Assembly (NCBI GenBank): GCA_024516035.1
Contig: CM044963.1
Coordinates: forward strand, 29,729,877-29,793,876
DNA length: 64,000 bases
Source of the DNA: Bactericera cockerelli
Taxonomy: Eukaryota > Arthropoda > Insecta > Hemiptera > Triozidae
Direction: 5' to 3'
Shown here in pieces: positions 24,771 to 33,437 of this stretch. A program made the position numbers and the translations under genes. The number at the start of each line of letters is the position of its first letter. The first letter of the stretch is position 1. A model generated the notes under the pieces. The model worked only from the letters and a program-made list of their open reading frames with translations. It was not told the DNA's origin and ran no database searches.

Positions 24771-27700
24771 TCATCACATACACACAACCATGATATTTAT
24801 TTATTATTCTAATAATATTTTAATCTAATGACATTAGTAATTTTGTAAGTGAAAGATCATGTTTAATATGGGTATCTAAATGATATCTATTAGTTATTGG
24901 TAGATGGCACAAATTACAGATACAATCATCATAGTTGGTATGAAAATTTTTAATATTGCATATTTTATGGTGAAATCCATGTGTAGTGTATCTGGCTAGA
25001 AGGTGTCAATTTGTTTGTCCATGGTTTTTCCATATACATGTTCTAAAGATGGGGCCATCGGTGAAGTTATTGATGGTGAAGTCCATGTTTTTCTTTTCAA
25101 CTGCATTTCTATATTTTTGAATTTCTTCCCATTTCATGATGTTGCCATATTTCTGGATCATCTCATTTCCACAGCGTTCTGTACCCACCATATGTAGGAC
25201 AAGGGTATTTGAGGAATTTTTATGAAGCCCTAAGCCTTTCTTGTAAAATTTGGCCTTAATTTTATCTAGCTGTATAAGGTTATTGCACGTGATGTCTTGT
25301 GCCAAGACTCCAAAACTGTATGTAACTGCGGGTTCTATTTTGATCTTGTAGATTTTGTGTATTGTGTTGAGATTTAGTTTTTGCATATGTTGTATTGATC
25401 CAATAGCATGACTGGCTTTGACACTCTTTGTTGAGATATGTTTACTTATTGTGAGAGTTGGTTGCATTGTGACTCCAAGGTATTCATAGACATTTGTGTA
25501 TTCTAACTTTACGTTATTGAGAAATAGATCATCATCATGTTTCAGATGGCCACCTTTTCTAAATTTCATAGATTTGGTCTTGGATAGATTAATAGTGAGA
25601 GTGTTTTGAGTGCACCATTCTTGAAGTTTATCTAGTGCTTTTTGCAGGGCAATTCTATCAGTACTATATATTACTAGATCATCTGCAAACATGATGACAT
25701 CTATGTTTCCGATTTGTTTGAGGGTATTAGGAATATCTTTTATGTAGAAAAGGAAAAGTGTTGAACTTATAGGATCACCTTGTATGACTCCTGTGTCCTG
25801 TTTTATGGCCTGTCTTGCTGTTTCGATGCCATTATCCACCTTGACCAGGTTTGACGATATTATATTTTTGATGCTTTTTAACACTTTTCCTTTAATTCCT
25901 GCTCTGTTTAATTTTGTCAATAGTTTAATACGGTCTACAGTATCAAACGCTTTTTGGAAATCTACAAAAACACAATATGTGGATCCTTTTGGTTTTTCTA
26001 GGTTATTTTTGATGTCTGATCTAAGAATTCTAATAGCTTGTTCACAATTTTTATTTTTTCTGAAGCCAAATTGTTCTTGTGGTAAAGTTGTATCTAAATT
26101 TGACATTATTTTATTATTTAATATTTTAGTGTATAATTTGTATGTTGTGGACATCAGTGCAATTCCTCTGTAAGTGTTGGGGTCCAAGATATTACCTTTT
26201 CCTTTGTATAGAGTTTTTAATGTTGCTGTTCTCCATTGTTCAGGAATTTCATTTTTATCGAGAAGTGTGTTGAGATATATTAGCCACCAATCTTGCAGGA
26301 AATCAAATGATAGTTTTATGTGTTCATTAAAGATGTTATCCATGCCACAAGCTTTCTTGTTTTTTAGTGATTTAATAGCTTCTGTAAGTTCACTGTAGTT
26401 GATGGGTAGGTTGTACCATGCATCATCATTGCATTGGTTATTATTAGGATCACTTTCATTACATGATTCTTCACTACGATATTGGTTCTTTGAAAGAAGT
26501 GCTTTGAAATGTTCTTGTAAAATGTTGATATTTATTGTGCTAGGAGAGAGATTTTTTTCAAACATTTCCCAGGGTTTCAGGATAGCTTCTTTACATTTTT
26601 CTATAATCATTTTTTCTTCGTATGCAGCTTTTTTATCTTTGATCATCTGTTTGTATTGTTTTCTTAAAATATGTTTGGTGTGATTTGAGATATTGTATAA
26701 CATATTTGTGATGTTTTGATGTTTAAGTTGTTTACAGGTTTCATCAAACCAAGGCTTGTGTATTATTTTTTTCTTTTTATTTGTCATTGTTGCTTGTATC
26801 AATATTTTTGTGACTCTCTTGATGTTATCAACTTCTTCTGGACATAATAATCTAGTGTCTGGATTATTATGTATTTTAGAAAGATCTAACTGTCTTTTTA
26901 CTATCCGTTTATCCTTTCCTTCAGCCTTTCTTTTTTCATTATTCCCTTTCTTGATTCTCACCTCTACCATCACTCTTTGATGTTTCTTTAGTGGATCTAA
27001 TAGTATTTGATATTTTTTTAGAAGTTTTGTTACATTGGTTTTTATAAAAATCAAGTCAATGCAACTACTTCCATTATGGGCTATGTATGTTGGTTTGGAT
27101 GGTTCATTTAGTAATCTGAAGTGATTATTGCTCATGAATTGTAAGAGAATATCACCTTTAGAATTTTTTGTATCTATTCTGCAATTGAAATCACCCGCTA
27201 CAAAACAAGTGTGGGAATCTAGTGATTGTATGTCTTCAGTTAGTTGCTGAATGATGTCATCTATCTCTGTATCAGGATTAAAGTAATAACAGAGAATATT
27301 TCCATAACAACTTTTGCATTCAATTTTATTTGTTTCTTTTATGATAGAATCAATTTTGAGGTTAGGTTTAGAAAGAATTGTAACACCTCCTATGGGTCTA
27401 CCTTTTTCAGGTTTTTCAGCTAACACTGTTATGTCATAATATCCTGGTATCTGTTTCGGTACTTTTGTATTAAAGGTTTCTGTTAAGAATACTAGGTCTG
27501 CATTTTGAAAAGGGTCTTTGTCAGGTGAAGCTTTCAATGTGTTTTCCATGCCCTCAATATTCCAATTCATGATTTTTAACAGGTCTGTTTTGTTGTTCTT
27601 ACCCCTTGATCTGGTTTTTCTGATGGTACTTTTGATCAATTCCTTGTTGTTTTTCAGTATAGAAGTTGGGACATGAGTGGGACATCAGTGGATAAATGAT

Positions 27701-29831
27701 TTATCATGCTATATTTACTGGTCAAACAACCCATGTAATTTAATTATTAAATTGAACAAGCCTGAGTGGGCCTTATCCCCATGATGACCTTAGATGAATT
27801 GAAAAATAGAACAGTCACCAATTCATGTCCTTACCACGCTTGATATTTACAAATATGTTTGAAACTTTCTTTGTTTGTGTAATTTCAGGCTTCAAAATGT
27901 TCAAAACTAGGTTACAGATCAGCAGAATCCAGACAAAGTAACATAGAAAACCAGCACTCAGGTAAGACTTTAGTGACACTTGGGTTAACTCTCTGAGTCA
28001 TACTAATTAATTTGTTACTGTCATTTTTGCTGAGTGGTGTAGTGTACTAGGCTTGTATGTACCATGACCTGGGTTTGAATCTCAGCTAAGTAAAAAAAAA
28101 ATCTTCTGTATTTTGGCCAGGGACCACACATACCTTGTCAGAAAAAATAAGAAGTTAATTGTATGAGTAATGTTTAGTGGTGGCATTACTGCAGCATAAT
28201 ATTTTGGTTCTTAATTATTTTATTTTAATATGAACGTTGGTATTGTTCTATGAATTTTTGAAACAATGTTCATGTTCTTGGGGGAAAAAAAAAGAAAAAA
28301 AAATGTATAGAATAATGTAAAATAATTGAAAAAGTAAAGGAAACTTGTTAATGCTACAGAAATGTAGGTGGCGTAAGAGTAGAGGTACCCTCTCATACTG
28401 CTTGCACAGAAAGAGAATGCATACATACAATTTTCAGCTGCTGACTTATCTACAAAATACGTGTGAGAGGCCTCAGCAACTGTGCTCCACCACAAAGAAA
28501 TCATACTTATCTTGACTTGCTAAGTAGGAACCTAGGTAGGGAACTCAGTAGCTTGATTGATAAGGTGGCGGACTTGTAACCTGGAGGTCGGTGGTTTGAG
28601 TCTCAAGTTCAGCAGAAATTTAGGGCGTAATTATTAGGTGTTTTTGTGATACCGCTTTGGCGCTAAGTCTTGATTTGTGTACCATCTTAGATAAAGAAAA
28701 CCAATAGTCATGACTTGAGGTCTTGATTTGGTCTATTAATTTCGTTCTTTATAAAGTGAGTTTGAGTAATTTTGGTATCACATTGTGATTTAATCCTGGC
28801 TGGGAGACTATAAACAAGAATAGACCAGCATTGGCTTGGTTCTGGGGGCCCTGGTCAATTATTAGCCTCCTTGCAAAGACAGTGGTAGAAGTGCTGAGTC
28901 ATTCCTCCACTGTCTGGCTACCATCGTTCAGGATGACACCACCCTATAATGATTAATAATAAGGAAAGTATTGTATTTGTTGATAATAAAAGTTAACGGT
29001 GGTTGGGTGGAAAAGCTCCCTTGGGAGAATCCTGCACCGTTAAACAAAGCCATTAAAATAACAATAATAATTTGACCTACCCAGTTTTCACATTTCTGGA
29101 CAAATCGTAACCTCAGGATAGTTAAACAAGTTGTTTCCTGCCATTGGTCCATGTGTCTTTTTGTTGTTGTTGTTGTGGCTACAGCTGGAGGGCTGAGTGA
29201 TGGTCTCCAGACAACTTTATTTCAAAGTTGGCTCGTCCTGAACCACATATTTCTATGTGCAATCAACCATCATGAGGGTTAGGACTTTTCTTTATAAGCC
29301 ATTAAACCCTTAGGAAACTGCAAGCTAGCCTAGCTTGTAAGGGTTGACTAGTCTGTTCTCTGTTTATATGTAGTCCTCTAGCGACGAGACACAGTCTTTT
29401 TGTTTTTGTTGTTTTTTTTACACACCATTGTTGCATTGTGGTAATTATTTATTTATTTTTGACACCATATTGCTGTGATTATTGTGATTTGTTTTAATTT
29501 TTATTTTATTGTTATATTTTACATATTTTATTGACATTTTGTACATAGGACTTGCTCCGTTAATAAACACCCGTTTACCGGGCAAATTATTAAATTATTA
29601 TTATCTATATCCCCCCACCCCGCAGGTAACACATCTCAAGGCCACGCGGGCAGTTCCAGCAGTAGTGTGAGCGGAGACAGCACCGCTCCCCTGGCCAAGA
29701 AACACGCCTCCAACCTGAACAACATCCAGTCCAACACCACAAGCAGCAGCAGCTGTAGCAGTGCTGTCGTCAGCGATAAGCGGAACAAAATTCTCAAAGA
29801 CAAGAAGCGAACACTCAAGCGGTTGCTTTAA
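9513..29831 (+). CDS. UBE2S: Ubiquitin-conjugating enzyme E2 S
   Basis: UBE2S extends K11-linked ubiquitin chains on substrates of the anaphase-promoting complex/cyclosome and so drives mitotic exit. Coding exons are 9513-9521, 10615-10762, 11685-12007, 27889-27961 and 29626-29831. All junctions are GT-AG and keep frame, giving 252 residues. The UBC fold spans about residues 8-160. It contains HPN at 87-89 and catalytic Cys98 in [12 protein letters not shown], and [11 protein letters not shown] follows. The tail is lysine- and serine-rich and contains LAKKHAS, as in vertebrate UBE2S. It ends [11 protein letters not shown], matching the LRRL-type tail that docks on APC/C. Intron 3 is 15.9 kb and full of repeats. 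Length is slightly above the human 222 because of a longer Ser/Asn-rich linker. Identification is near certain. Confidence 0.95.
9866..10040 (-). repeat. SINE family A in UBE2S intron 1
   Basis: Reverse-complement body: TTGTCATGAACCAGCTGG reads as the family T-arm with GGGTTTCAAACCCAC, preceded by the GGAGGATAACTTGTCATG phrase. An ATA run marks the tail end. Confidence 0.7.
10041..10246 (-). repeat. SINE family F in UBE2S intron 1
   Basis: Starts with the family tail (CTCTTTAGTGGAAGGTAACC), followed by CTCAGAGTCTTATTATTATG and a tRNA-like head with GGGATTCAAACTAATGGACC. It abuts the family A copy. Confidence 0.7.
10615..10762 (+). CDS. UBE2S: UBE2S coding exon 2
   Basis: Encodes residues 4-52 ([13 protein letters not shown] ... 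QAIIDGP), the N-terminal helix and first strands of the E2 fold. Acceptor is CCTTTTCAG and the donor is CCAG/GTTTGT, leaving phase 1. Confidence 0.93.
11150..11600 (+). mobile_element. LINE 3' end fragment with TTTGA tail
   Basis: An AT-rich 3' UTR-like stretch contains CTTTCTTCTAACTTGAAC and ends CACAATAAAACTT followed by three tandem ATTTG units. An AATAAA just before a short simple repeat is the usual 3' end of CR1/Jockey-type LINEs. The coding part is absent. Confidence 0.5.
11685..12007 (+). CDS. UBE2S: UBE2S coding exon 3 (catalytic core)
   Basis: Holds the HPN motif, catalytic Cys98 and the helices to HAQ160. Donor is CACAA/GTAAGT. A deletion-riddled second copy of this exon with its flanks lies at 23438-24310 inside the next intron. 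Confidence 0.95.
12038..12335 (-). repeat. SINE family E
   Basis: The reverse strand has box A TTAGCTCAGTGGTTAAGC, box B GGGTTCGAACCCC and a body ending in CTACGAAATAAAAACGG. The insertion begins only about 30 bases after the exon 3 splice donor of UBE2S. Confidence 0.85.
12766..12798 (+). repeat. Single diverged unit of the palindromic 56-bp repeat
   Basis: TTTTGGACATGTCCAAAGTG with the following GCTTTAAAATACA matches one unit of the 21440-21690 array. Confidence 0.7.
12800..13115 (-). repeat. Helitron-like end plus CA-rich low-complexity DNA
   Basis: CACTAGCGGGTTACACCCGC at the left is, in reverse complement, a GC hairpin followed by CTAGTG. It then runs into about 270 bp of imperfect CA repeats. 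A similar start (TAGCGGGATAGCGGGCTGC) is at 16930. Confidence 0.5.
13119..13550 (+). repeat. Composite 5S-SINE-related repeat, copy 1
   Basis: About 430 bp nearly identical to 22040-22466. It includes CAGTTGAAAGCGACGTTAAA, the 3' end of the 5S-SINE body, then GAGTTAAGCAACGTCCACC (a 5S-rRNA-like box A region) and a tRNA-like phrase GTGTAACTGAGACGTCTTGG. Confidence 0.65.
13939..14213 (+). mobile_element. Helitron-like non-autonomous element
   Basis: It contains CTAGGAAGCTGAAATTTGG and CACTACAACACCTGCCATTG, and ends with GCCCGCAAAGCGGGC (perfect hairpin), then GACAGTCCGCTAGT. The same order is seen at 57836-58072 and 58091-58290. A hairpin about 10 bases before CTAG is the Helitron 3' signature. 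No ORF is present. Confidence 0.55.
14214..14340. repeat. CA microsatellite
   Basis: CACATACACACAAACACAGT-type imperfect units run into a pure CA block near 14303-14338. Confidence 0.9.
14341..15228. other. Intronic DNA, no feature recognised
   Basis: AT-rich sequence with short open frames only. No splice-bounded exon, tRNA-like box or tandem order is visible. A fragment of the family F tail phrase (GGTTACCTTTCACTAAAGAG) sits at about 14562-14581. Confidence 0.5.
15229..15650 (-). repeat. SINE family D, near full length
   Basis: Reverse strand: TGGCGTAACGGTTGTGACTA head, GAGTTCGATTCCCGG T-arm, GCAGAATTTTCGCACAG, CTACCTCAAGTCAGGACG and the TCCATATAATCCTCTCACC tail. It ends in an ATT run. 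Length is about 400 bp, long for a tRNA SINE. Confidence 0.8.
16001..16475. repeat. Tandem repeat, about 128 bp x 4
   Basis: The phrase CATACCTCAAAAGAAGGGTC recurs at about 16004, 16131, 16260 and 16388, each followed by AAGGATAAAGGCCCCAACAA. Units differ only by a few bases and A-run lengths, so the array is young. Confidence 0.9.
17190..20270. repeat. Satellite-like array, about 650 bp x 4.7
   Basis: The landmark TGTATAAACGGGTTAAC recurs near 17222, 17868, 18519, 19161 and 19811, a 642-651 bp period. Units are highly similar, with the first most diverged. Each contains CGCGATATTATAAATTCATG and GAAGCTTGCTGGTGGCAA. The last unit is split by the insertion at 20279-21208 and resumes to about 21300. 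Short antisense open frames of about 62 and 80 codons persist in some units but are broken or variable in others, so coding is not supported. Confidence 0.9.
20279..21208. mobile_element. hAT-like element inserted in the satellite
   Basis: Ends CATGCGCGGATATAG and CTATATCCGTGCATG are inverted repeats with one mismatch. The 8-bp GCAATAAG lies on both sides (20271-20278 and 21209-21216), and the neighbouring satellite units show the empty site. Inside are three tandem units of about 72 bp with GGGGGGCACGGG and GATCTCAATAAGTTAG. A GT microsatellite and a Helitron-like end (GCTTGCGAAGCGGCTTGCTAG) also occur. No transposase is visible. Confidence 0.75.
21306..21440 (+). repeat. 5S-SINE-related fragment
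   Basis: GGATCACCGCAGTCAAGAAA followed by CGTCCAGC is a decayed 5S-rRNA box A region, and GGGTGAGGTTATTATGGCAA is the family body. Confidence 0.6.
21440..21690. repeat. 56-bp tandem repeat carrying a perfect palindrome
   Basis: Four to five units join ATATACATTGAGCAGCAG to a 22-bp perfect palindrome centred on GGACATGTCC. The first units are essentially identical, the last ones degrade. Confidence 0.9.
22035..22466 (+). repeat. Composite 5S-SINE-related repeat, copy 2
   Basis: Nearly identical to 13119-13550, with a few substitutions and shorter A and ATA runs. It is preceded at 21890-22035 by another partial 5S-SINE segment. Confidence 0.65.
22890..23437 (-). repeat. 5S-SINE remnants arranged in about 118-bp tandem units
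   Basis: The phrase TTATCACGAAGCTGGACG then TTACTTAACTTCGGTGAT recurs four times from 23028 on. In reverse complement it reads ATCACCGAAGTTAAGTAACG, the 5S-rRNA box A region. The leftmost part carries the complete body (ACGTCGCTTTCAACTGGATG). Tandem amplification of a SINE segment is the simplest reading. Confidence 0.75.
23438..24310 (+). pseudogene. Deletion-riddled copy of UBE2S exon 3 and its flanks
   Basis: The segment aligns in order with 11613-12680: A run, splice acceptor region (TTTCTCATAGCTGG), exon 3, the family E SINE in the next intron, and on to CACATATATATAGGTG. It differs mostly by scattered one- to few-base deletions. For example, AGTGCATTGAATAGAGAGGC corresponds to the functional exon, with losses around it. 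The catalytic-site region survives only as GAATCGCGTG. It is about 870 bp against 1070 bp in the original. It cannot encode E2. Either a decayed duplication or, more likely, an uncorrected long-read insert in the assembly. Confidence 0.85.
24540..24795. repeat. CA microsatellite cluster
   Basis: Two CA-rich blocks, the purest at about 24717-24766, are separated by ATATTTATTTATTCTGC. They flank the 3' side of the antisense LINE. Confidence 0.85.
24820..27639 (-). mobile_element. APE-type non-LTR retrotransposon ORF, nearly intact
   Basis: An 877-codon frame (27639 to TGA at 25006) encodes an endonuclease-reverse transcriptase. Endonuclease signs are [23 protein letters not shown] and SCIDLIF. 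RT signs are [52 protein letters not shown] and [10 protein letters not shown] (Asp-Asp catalytic pair). After the TGA the same frame runs 61 more codons to TAA at 24820 and contains [17 protein letters not shown], a Cys-Cys-His-His finger. The TGA therefore looks like one nonsense change in a longer protein. The usual SDH endonuclease motif reads KKH. Clade not assigned. It lies antisense in UBE2S intron 3. Confidence 0.88.
27889..27961 (+). CDS. UBE2S: UBE2S coding exon 4 (linker)
   Basis: A 73-base exon (AATTTCAG acceptor, TCAG/GTAAGA donor) encoding [16 protein letters not shown] and then SNIENQHS. It fits both neighbouring phases (0 and 1). The linker is not conserved in the family, so support is from splice signals and frame only. 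Confidence 0.75.
28025..28145 (+). repeat. Diverged tRNA-like SINE
   Basis: GAGTGGTGTAGTGTACTAGG resembles box A, and CCTGGGTTTGAATCTCAG box B. An A-run and GGCCAGGGACCACACATACC follow. Related to the copy at 6860. Confidence 0.45.
28547..28770 (+). repeat. SINE family B in UBE2S intron 4
   Basis: AGTAGCTTGATTGATAAGG, GGCGGACTTGTAACCTGG and GGTGGTTTGAGTCTCAAG give the head. The tail AAAGTGAGTTTGAGTAATTT is recognisable after an insertion of about 100 bp. Confidence 0.7.
28793..28955 (+). repeat. Repeat H, copy 1
   Basis: GACCAGCATTGGCTTGGTTC, CAATTATTAGCCTCCTTGC and TCCACTGTCTGGCTACCATC define a roughly 160-bp dispersed family. It is also seen at 34973-35135 (reverse) and 37953-38120. Confidence 0.75.
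29626..29831 (+). CDS. UBE2S: UBE2S coding exon 5 (C-terminal tail)
   Basis: The exon follows a CCCCGCAG acceptor and encodes a Gly/Ser/Asn-rich stretch, LAKKHAS and the basic end KRTLKRLL before TAA. It is GC-richer than its surroundings. In vertebrates the terminal Leu-Arg-Arg-Leu is the APC/C-docking element. Here an extra leucine is added at the end. Confidence 0.92.
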
Positions 29832-30101
29832 GAGAGAGAGAGAGAAAATCTGACCGTGTCCCCCCCTTTTTTTCCCTCCGTCGTATGTTCCCTTTTTTCC
29901 GTTTAGTTTTAAGAGAGAAAAAAAGTCCCTTTTTAAGAGAAAAAGTCCCTTTTTAAGAGAAAAAGTCCCTTTTTAAGAGAAAAAGTCCCTTTTTAAGAGA
30001 AAACGTCCCTTTTTTTTAGATAATTAATAATAATTTCAAAGAGAAAGTCTCTTTGGATAGCTAATAACTTTTCAAAGAGGAAATGTTGCTTTCTATAATA
30101 A
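29832..30101 (+). repeat. UBE2S 3' UTR with 20-bp tandem repeat
   Basis: Directly after the UBE2S stop there is a GA run, then five units of AGAGAAAAAGTCCCTTTTTA at about 29914-30010. Further AAAGAGAAAGTC-like phrases continue to 30800 in degraded form, so this 3' region has been built by slippage of one motif. Confidence 0.75.
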
Positions 30102-30304
30102 TAATAGTAATATCTTATTTATACTGCCCGATTAGGACTATTAAAGTCCCATTATTCCAGCAGTAAGCCCAAGACGTGTTATTATGTGGTGAAAACCCCA
30201 AATGAGAGGATAACATGTCATGTCCCGGCCGGGTTTCGAACCCACGACCTCTGGAATCTCTTGATTCACAGAGTGCCGCCTTTACCACTGAGCTACCGGG
30301 ACAG
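30102..30304 (-). repeat. SINE family A
   Basis: Complete reverse-strand copy: ATA run, GCCCGATTAGGACTATTAAA, GGTTTCGAACCCACGACC and CCACTGAGCTACCGGGACA. It sits in the probable 3' UTR of UBE2S. Confidence 0.9.
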
Positions 30305-31090
30305 ACAATAAAGAGTGCCCTGTGAAAGTTATTGCAAAAGAGAATTCTTTCTTAAATAAAGAGCACTTTTTACTTTAGAAACATGCTTTTTTTATTAGAT
30401 AATCAATAACTTTAAAGTGTTGCAGCTTTTTGAAAATAAAAAGTACCCTTTTAAAGTTATTTCAAAAAGAGATCGCTTTAAAGCGCCCTTTAAAAGTGAT
30501 AGTAATATCTTATAGAAAAAAAATATCGCCTCCAAGATATGAAACGTCCCTTTTTAGTGAAATTTCATAACTTTTGCTTTTGAAAGAGATTTAAAATGTA
30601 TTTCATAGTATAAAAATAATATAGTTTAAAAGTTCTTTTGAATGAGACTTTCTTTAAATACCAAGAGTCTCTTTCAAATTTTTAGTCGATCAAAAATGCT
30701 CTGATGCGCAAATGTCTTGTGTTTTTTCAATAAAAAAATTAAATGTTTTTTAGCTCTTGAAAGTTTCTTTGCTCCTTGAGAGTTGGTGTGAAATTTTATT
30801 CAGAAATTTTTAATCTACCTCAATTCAGAGCATGCAAAGTAAGTAGTAAATTGACAATGAAAAAAATAAATGAATGATAACAATGGATTTTTTTCCTCCC
30901 CATTTATAACCGAGGTTATAAATGGGGAGGAATTTATAATCATTTATAGAGATGCTGATGCATTATACATGATATCCAAACGTAGAAGATTTTTTTTACT
31001 ATCAAGCATGTCACTGATGATATTGAAATGAAAAAAGGCAATTGAGTTTGCGAAGTAATAATAATAAAACTATAACCTCTGTACAATAGA
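30305..31090. other. Downstream flank of UBE2S, no gene
   Basis: Degenerate AGAGA...GTCC(C/T)TTT phrases as in the UTR repeat, AATAAA-type hexamers (for example near 30727), and an inverted pair CCATTTATAACC / GGTTATAAATGG at 30900-30926. Nothing coding. Confidence 0.5.
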
Positions 31091-31094
31091 ACTT

Positions 31095-31275
31095 CGGTAC
31101 GATTCCCAGCGAATGGAGGGTGTACCTTCGTTCTGTCGATCTCAGATCGAGACGTTAAAACCGAATAGAATCTATGGAAATAACAGTAGCCTAGACATTG
31201 GATCTGGTCGTCCATATAATCCTCTCACCACCATGACTCAGGCATGTGCCTATCTCACGGACACGGAATTATTAT
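31095..31275 (+). repeat. SINE family D, 3' half
   Basis: GATTCCCAGCGAATGGAGGG, then GACATTGGATCTGGTCGTCC and TCTCACGGACACGGAATTAT, ending in an ATT run. It lacks the tRNA-like head. Confidence 0.75.
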
Positions 31276-31291
31276 TAATAATTATCTAAGG

Positions 31292-31430
31292 CAGCGGTTC
31301 CCAACCTTTTGCGCTGGGGGCCCTATAATATTTTTAAAACAATTTTGCGGCCCACTTTTATTTTGCACTATTTTAATATTATTTCTTGAGTTTCGGCCAG
31401 CGTACGCGGCCCACCGGTTGGGAACCGCTG
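31292..31430. mobile_element. hAT-type MITE, 139 bp
   Basis: Perfect terminal inverted repeats CAGCGGTTCCCAACC and GGTTGGGAACCGCTG. Flanks ATCTAAGG and ATCTAAGA form an 8-bp target duplication with one mismatch. It encodes nothing. Confidence 0.85.
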
Positions 31431-32234
31431 ATCTAAGATTCTTATTGAGAGGGTTTTTAATACTTAATATTAATGTTTTTTTAAAGAAATTTATTCTTAA
31501 TCAAACTATTTCAGTTTTGTTCCAAAGGAAACACTAGAAACTGTCAGGTTGTAAATCCAACGTGTATACATTTTCTTAATGGATCAATATTAATACATAC
31601 AAAAGTAGGCAATTGTGACGACTGTTAATTTTGTCCAAAAATATCCGTAAACTATATTTTGGAGATAAAAAAGTACAAAGGTTTAACAATGTTAAGATAA
31701 TTTGTATAAAAAATATAGTATTTATTTATAAACAAATGTTATCACGAACACCAGAAAAACATGTAATTAATTGAAACATTGACGACTATGAACTAAAAGT
31801 TATTTTTTTTTTTTTGTACACCTCATCATTTACGTAAGTACCGGTGGCGCAATATTATGACCCGAAATAATGTATGACAATGCGTCATTGTGTAGAGTAC
31901 TGTTTTTAAAGTCTTTATAAATAAGAGTACTATTTTTAAAATCTTTATAAGGACATAATATGTATGTACAAACAAATCATCTTAAAAATACAAATTTGAG
32001 AACAATTTTGAGACCTTACGTCCCCCTCAGGATTACAGGACATAAGTAAGTAAATAACCAAGAAATATAAATAAACTACATAGATAAAATATATACAGAT
32101 GTTCTAACTAAAGGGCGGGGTTATTGCCTATGGTAATCTGTTGCACCCAACCCTTAGGATTAGGATAAATAAATATAGAAACATGGATTCGTGCTGTAAC
32201 TCGGACGCAGTAAATGCTGAATAGTTAAGGTAAA
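31431..32234. other. Intergenic DNA, no gene seen
   Basis: AT-rich. At 32105-32165 is the dispersed phrase CTAACTAAAGGGCGGGGTTA then TTGCCTATGGTAATCT, also found near 35245, 43135 and inverted at 43286-43322. Confidence 0.5.
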
Positions 32235-32372
32235 GTTATCATATTTGTGTTAATCACTTTCGTTATATCACAACTACTAAATCCATGCTGAAACCGGGAC
32301 TTGAACCCCCGACCTCCAGGTTTCAAGTCCGCCTGCCACTTTATCGATCAAGCTACTGAGGTCGGTTAAATG
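32235..32372 (-). repeat. SINE family B
   Basis: Reverse strand: CTTGATCGATAAAGTGGCAG head, GGGGGTTCAAGTCCCGG T-arm and the tail with TGATATAACGAAAGTG. Confidence 0.8.
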
Positions 32373-32458
32373 TTGAACAGTAATAGTATGTATTTAAAAA
32401 ATAAATAAGGAACATATCTATATACTTTCTCTAGCCCGGGGCGAAAGTGGCGTCTAGG

Positions 32459-32570
32459 GCAGTCGCGGTAAGGCGGCGGACTTGTACCGTGAAGGTCGGA
32501 GGTTCGAGTCCCGATTTTGGTAAACAATTGACAGCGTAAGTTTGAGTATTTGTGACATTTATTTATTTAT
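32459..32570 (+). repeat. SINE family B variant
   Basis: GCGGTAAGGCGGCGGACTTG with GGAGGTTCGAGTCCCGATTT is a tRNA-like head related to family B. The tail is replaced by TTGAGTATTTGTGACA. Confidence 0.6.
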
Positions 32571-33186
32571 ATTGCATCAATTAGGAAATTATTAACACAG
32601 GTACAAAGAGTTATCAAATACAATAAATACATATTACAAAAAAATTGAAGAAAAAAATCAGGATCATAGAAAAATTTCATCTGAATCGCAGGAAGAAGTC
32701 GGGAACGGAATAGAATGCTTTACAAAAGTGATAAACACAAATATGATAATTTTTCTTCTTCAGATAAATATGTTATGTTGACCAATCAAAACACTTTCTA
32801 TACGTAATAAAATGGAAAGTAAAAAGATTTTTTGTTTTTGTTTTTAAAGTACAAAGATGATTTTTTTCTGTGACACCATAGTTATTATTTTTATGATAAC
32901 TCCTTTTGTGAAGGAAATAATATGTGCTATGGTTTAACTTGATCAAATATCACAATATCACTTTGTTAATTTAAGAAATTTGCAAGTCCTACTAAAATGA
33001 TTTTCTCTGTCGCGATATTTCATTATGTGCATAATATCTTGATTTAAAAAAATAAAACATGATGAATTAAATTACTATTTATATCCCTCTCCTATTAAAT
33101 CTATTAGTTTTTCTTTCTGTCTTCTCACGACGAAATTGTTTGTGTTTTTATTTTGGAAAATTAAATCTAAAAAGAATTCATTTAGT
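32571..33186. other. Intergenic DNA, no gene seen
   Basis: AT-rich sequence with no open frame, tRNA-like head or tandem order that I can support. Confidence 0.5.
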
Positions 33187-33394
33187 CTGTCCCGGTAGCT
33201 CAGTGGTAAAGGCGGCACTCTGTGAATCCAAACTTTCTAAGTTCTTGGGTTCGAAACCCAGCCGGGACATGACAAGTTATCGTCCCATTTGGGATATTTA
33301 CCACATAATAATATGTCTTGGGCTTACTGCTGGAATAATGGGACTTTCAAAGTCTTAATCGGGCAGTATAAAAAGGCGATATTATTATTATTAT
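33187..33394 (+). repeat. SINE family A, near-consensus
   Basis: GTCCCGGTAGCTCAGTGGTA, GGGTTCGAAACCCAGCCGG, GACAAGTTATCGTCCCATTT and GGGCAGTATAAAAAGGCG are followed by an ATT run. One of the best-preserved copies in the window. Confidence 0.9.
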
Positions 33395-33437
33395 GTTCCA
33401 CCCAACACTCGAGCTACTGAGGTCGGTCGGTAAGTTG

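Larger units (their letters stand above)
12008..27888 (+). other. UBE2S: UBE2S intron 3 (15.9 kb, repeat-filled)
   Basis: Donor GTAAGT at 12008 and acceptor TTTCAG ending at 27888. Apart from the antisense LINE it contains no gene I can support. Satellite arrays, SINEs, DNA transposon remnants and the exon 3 copy make up most of it and are listed separately. Confidence 0.85.
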
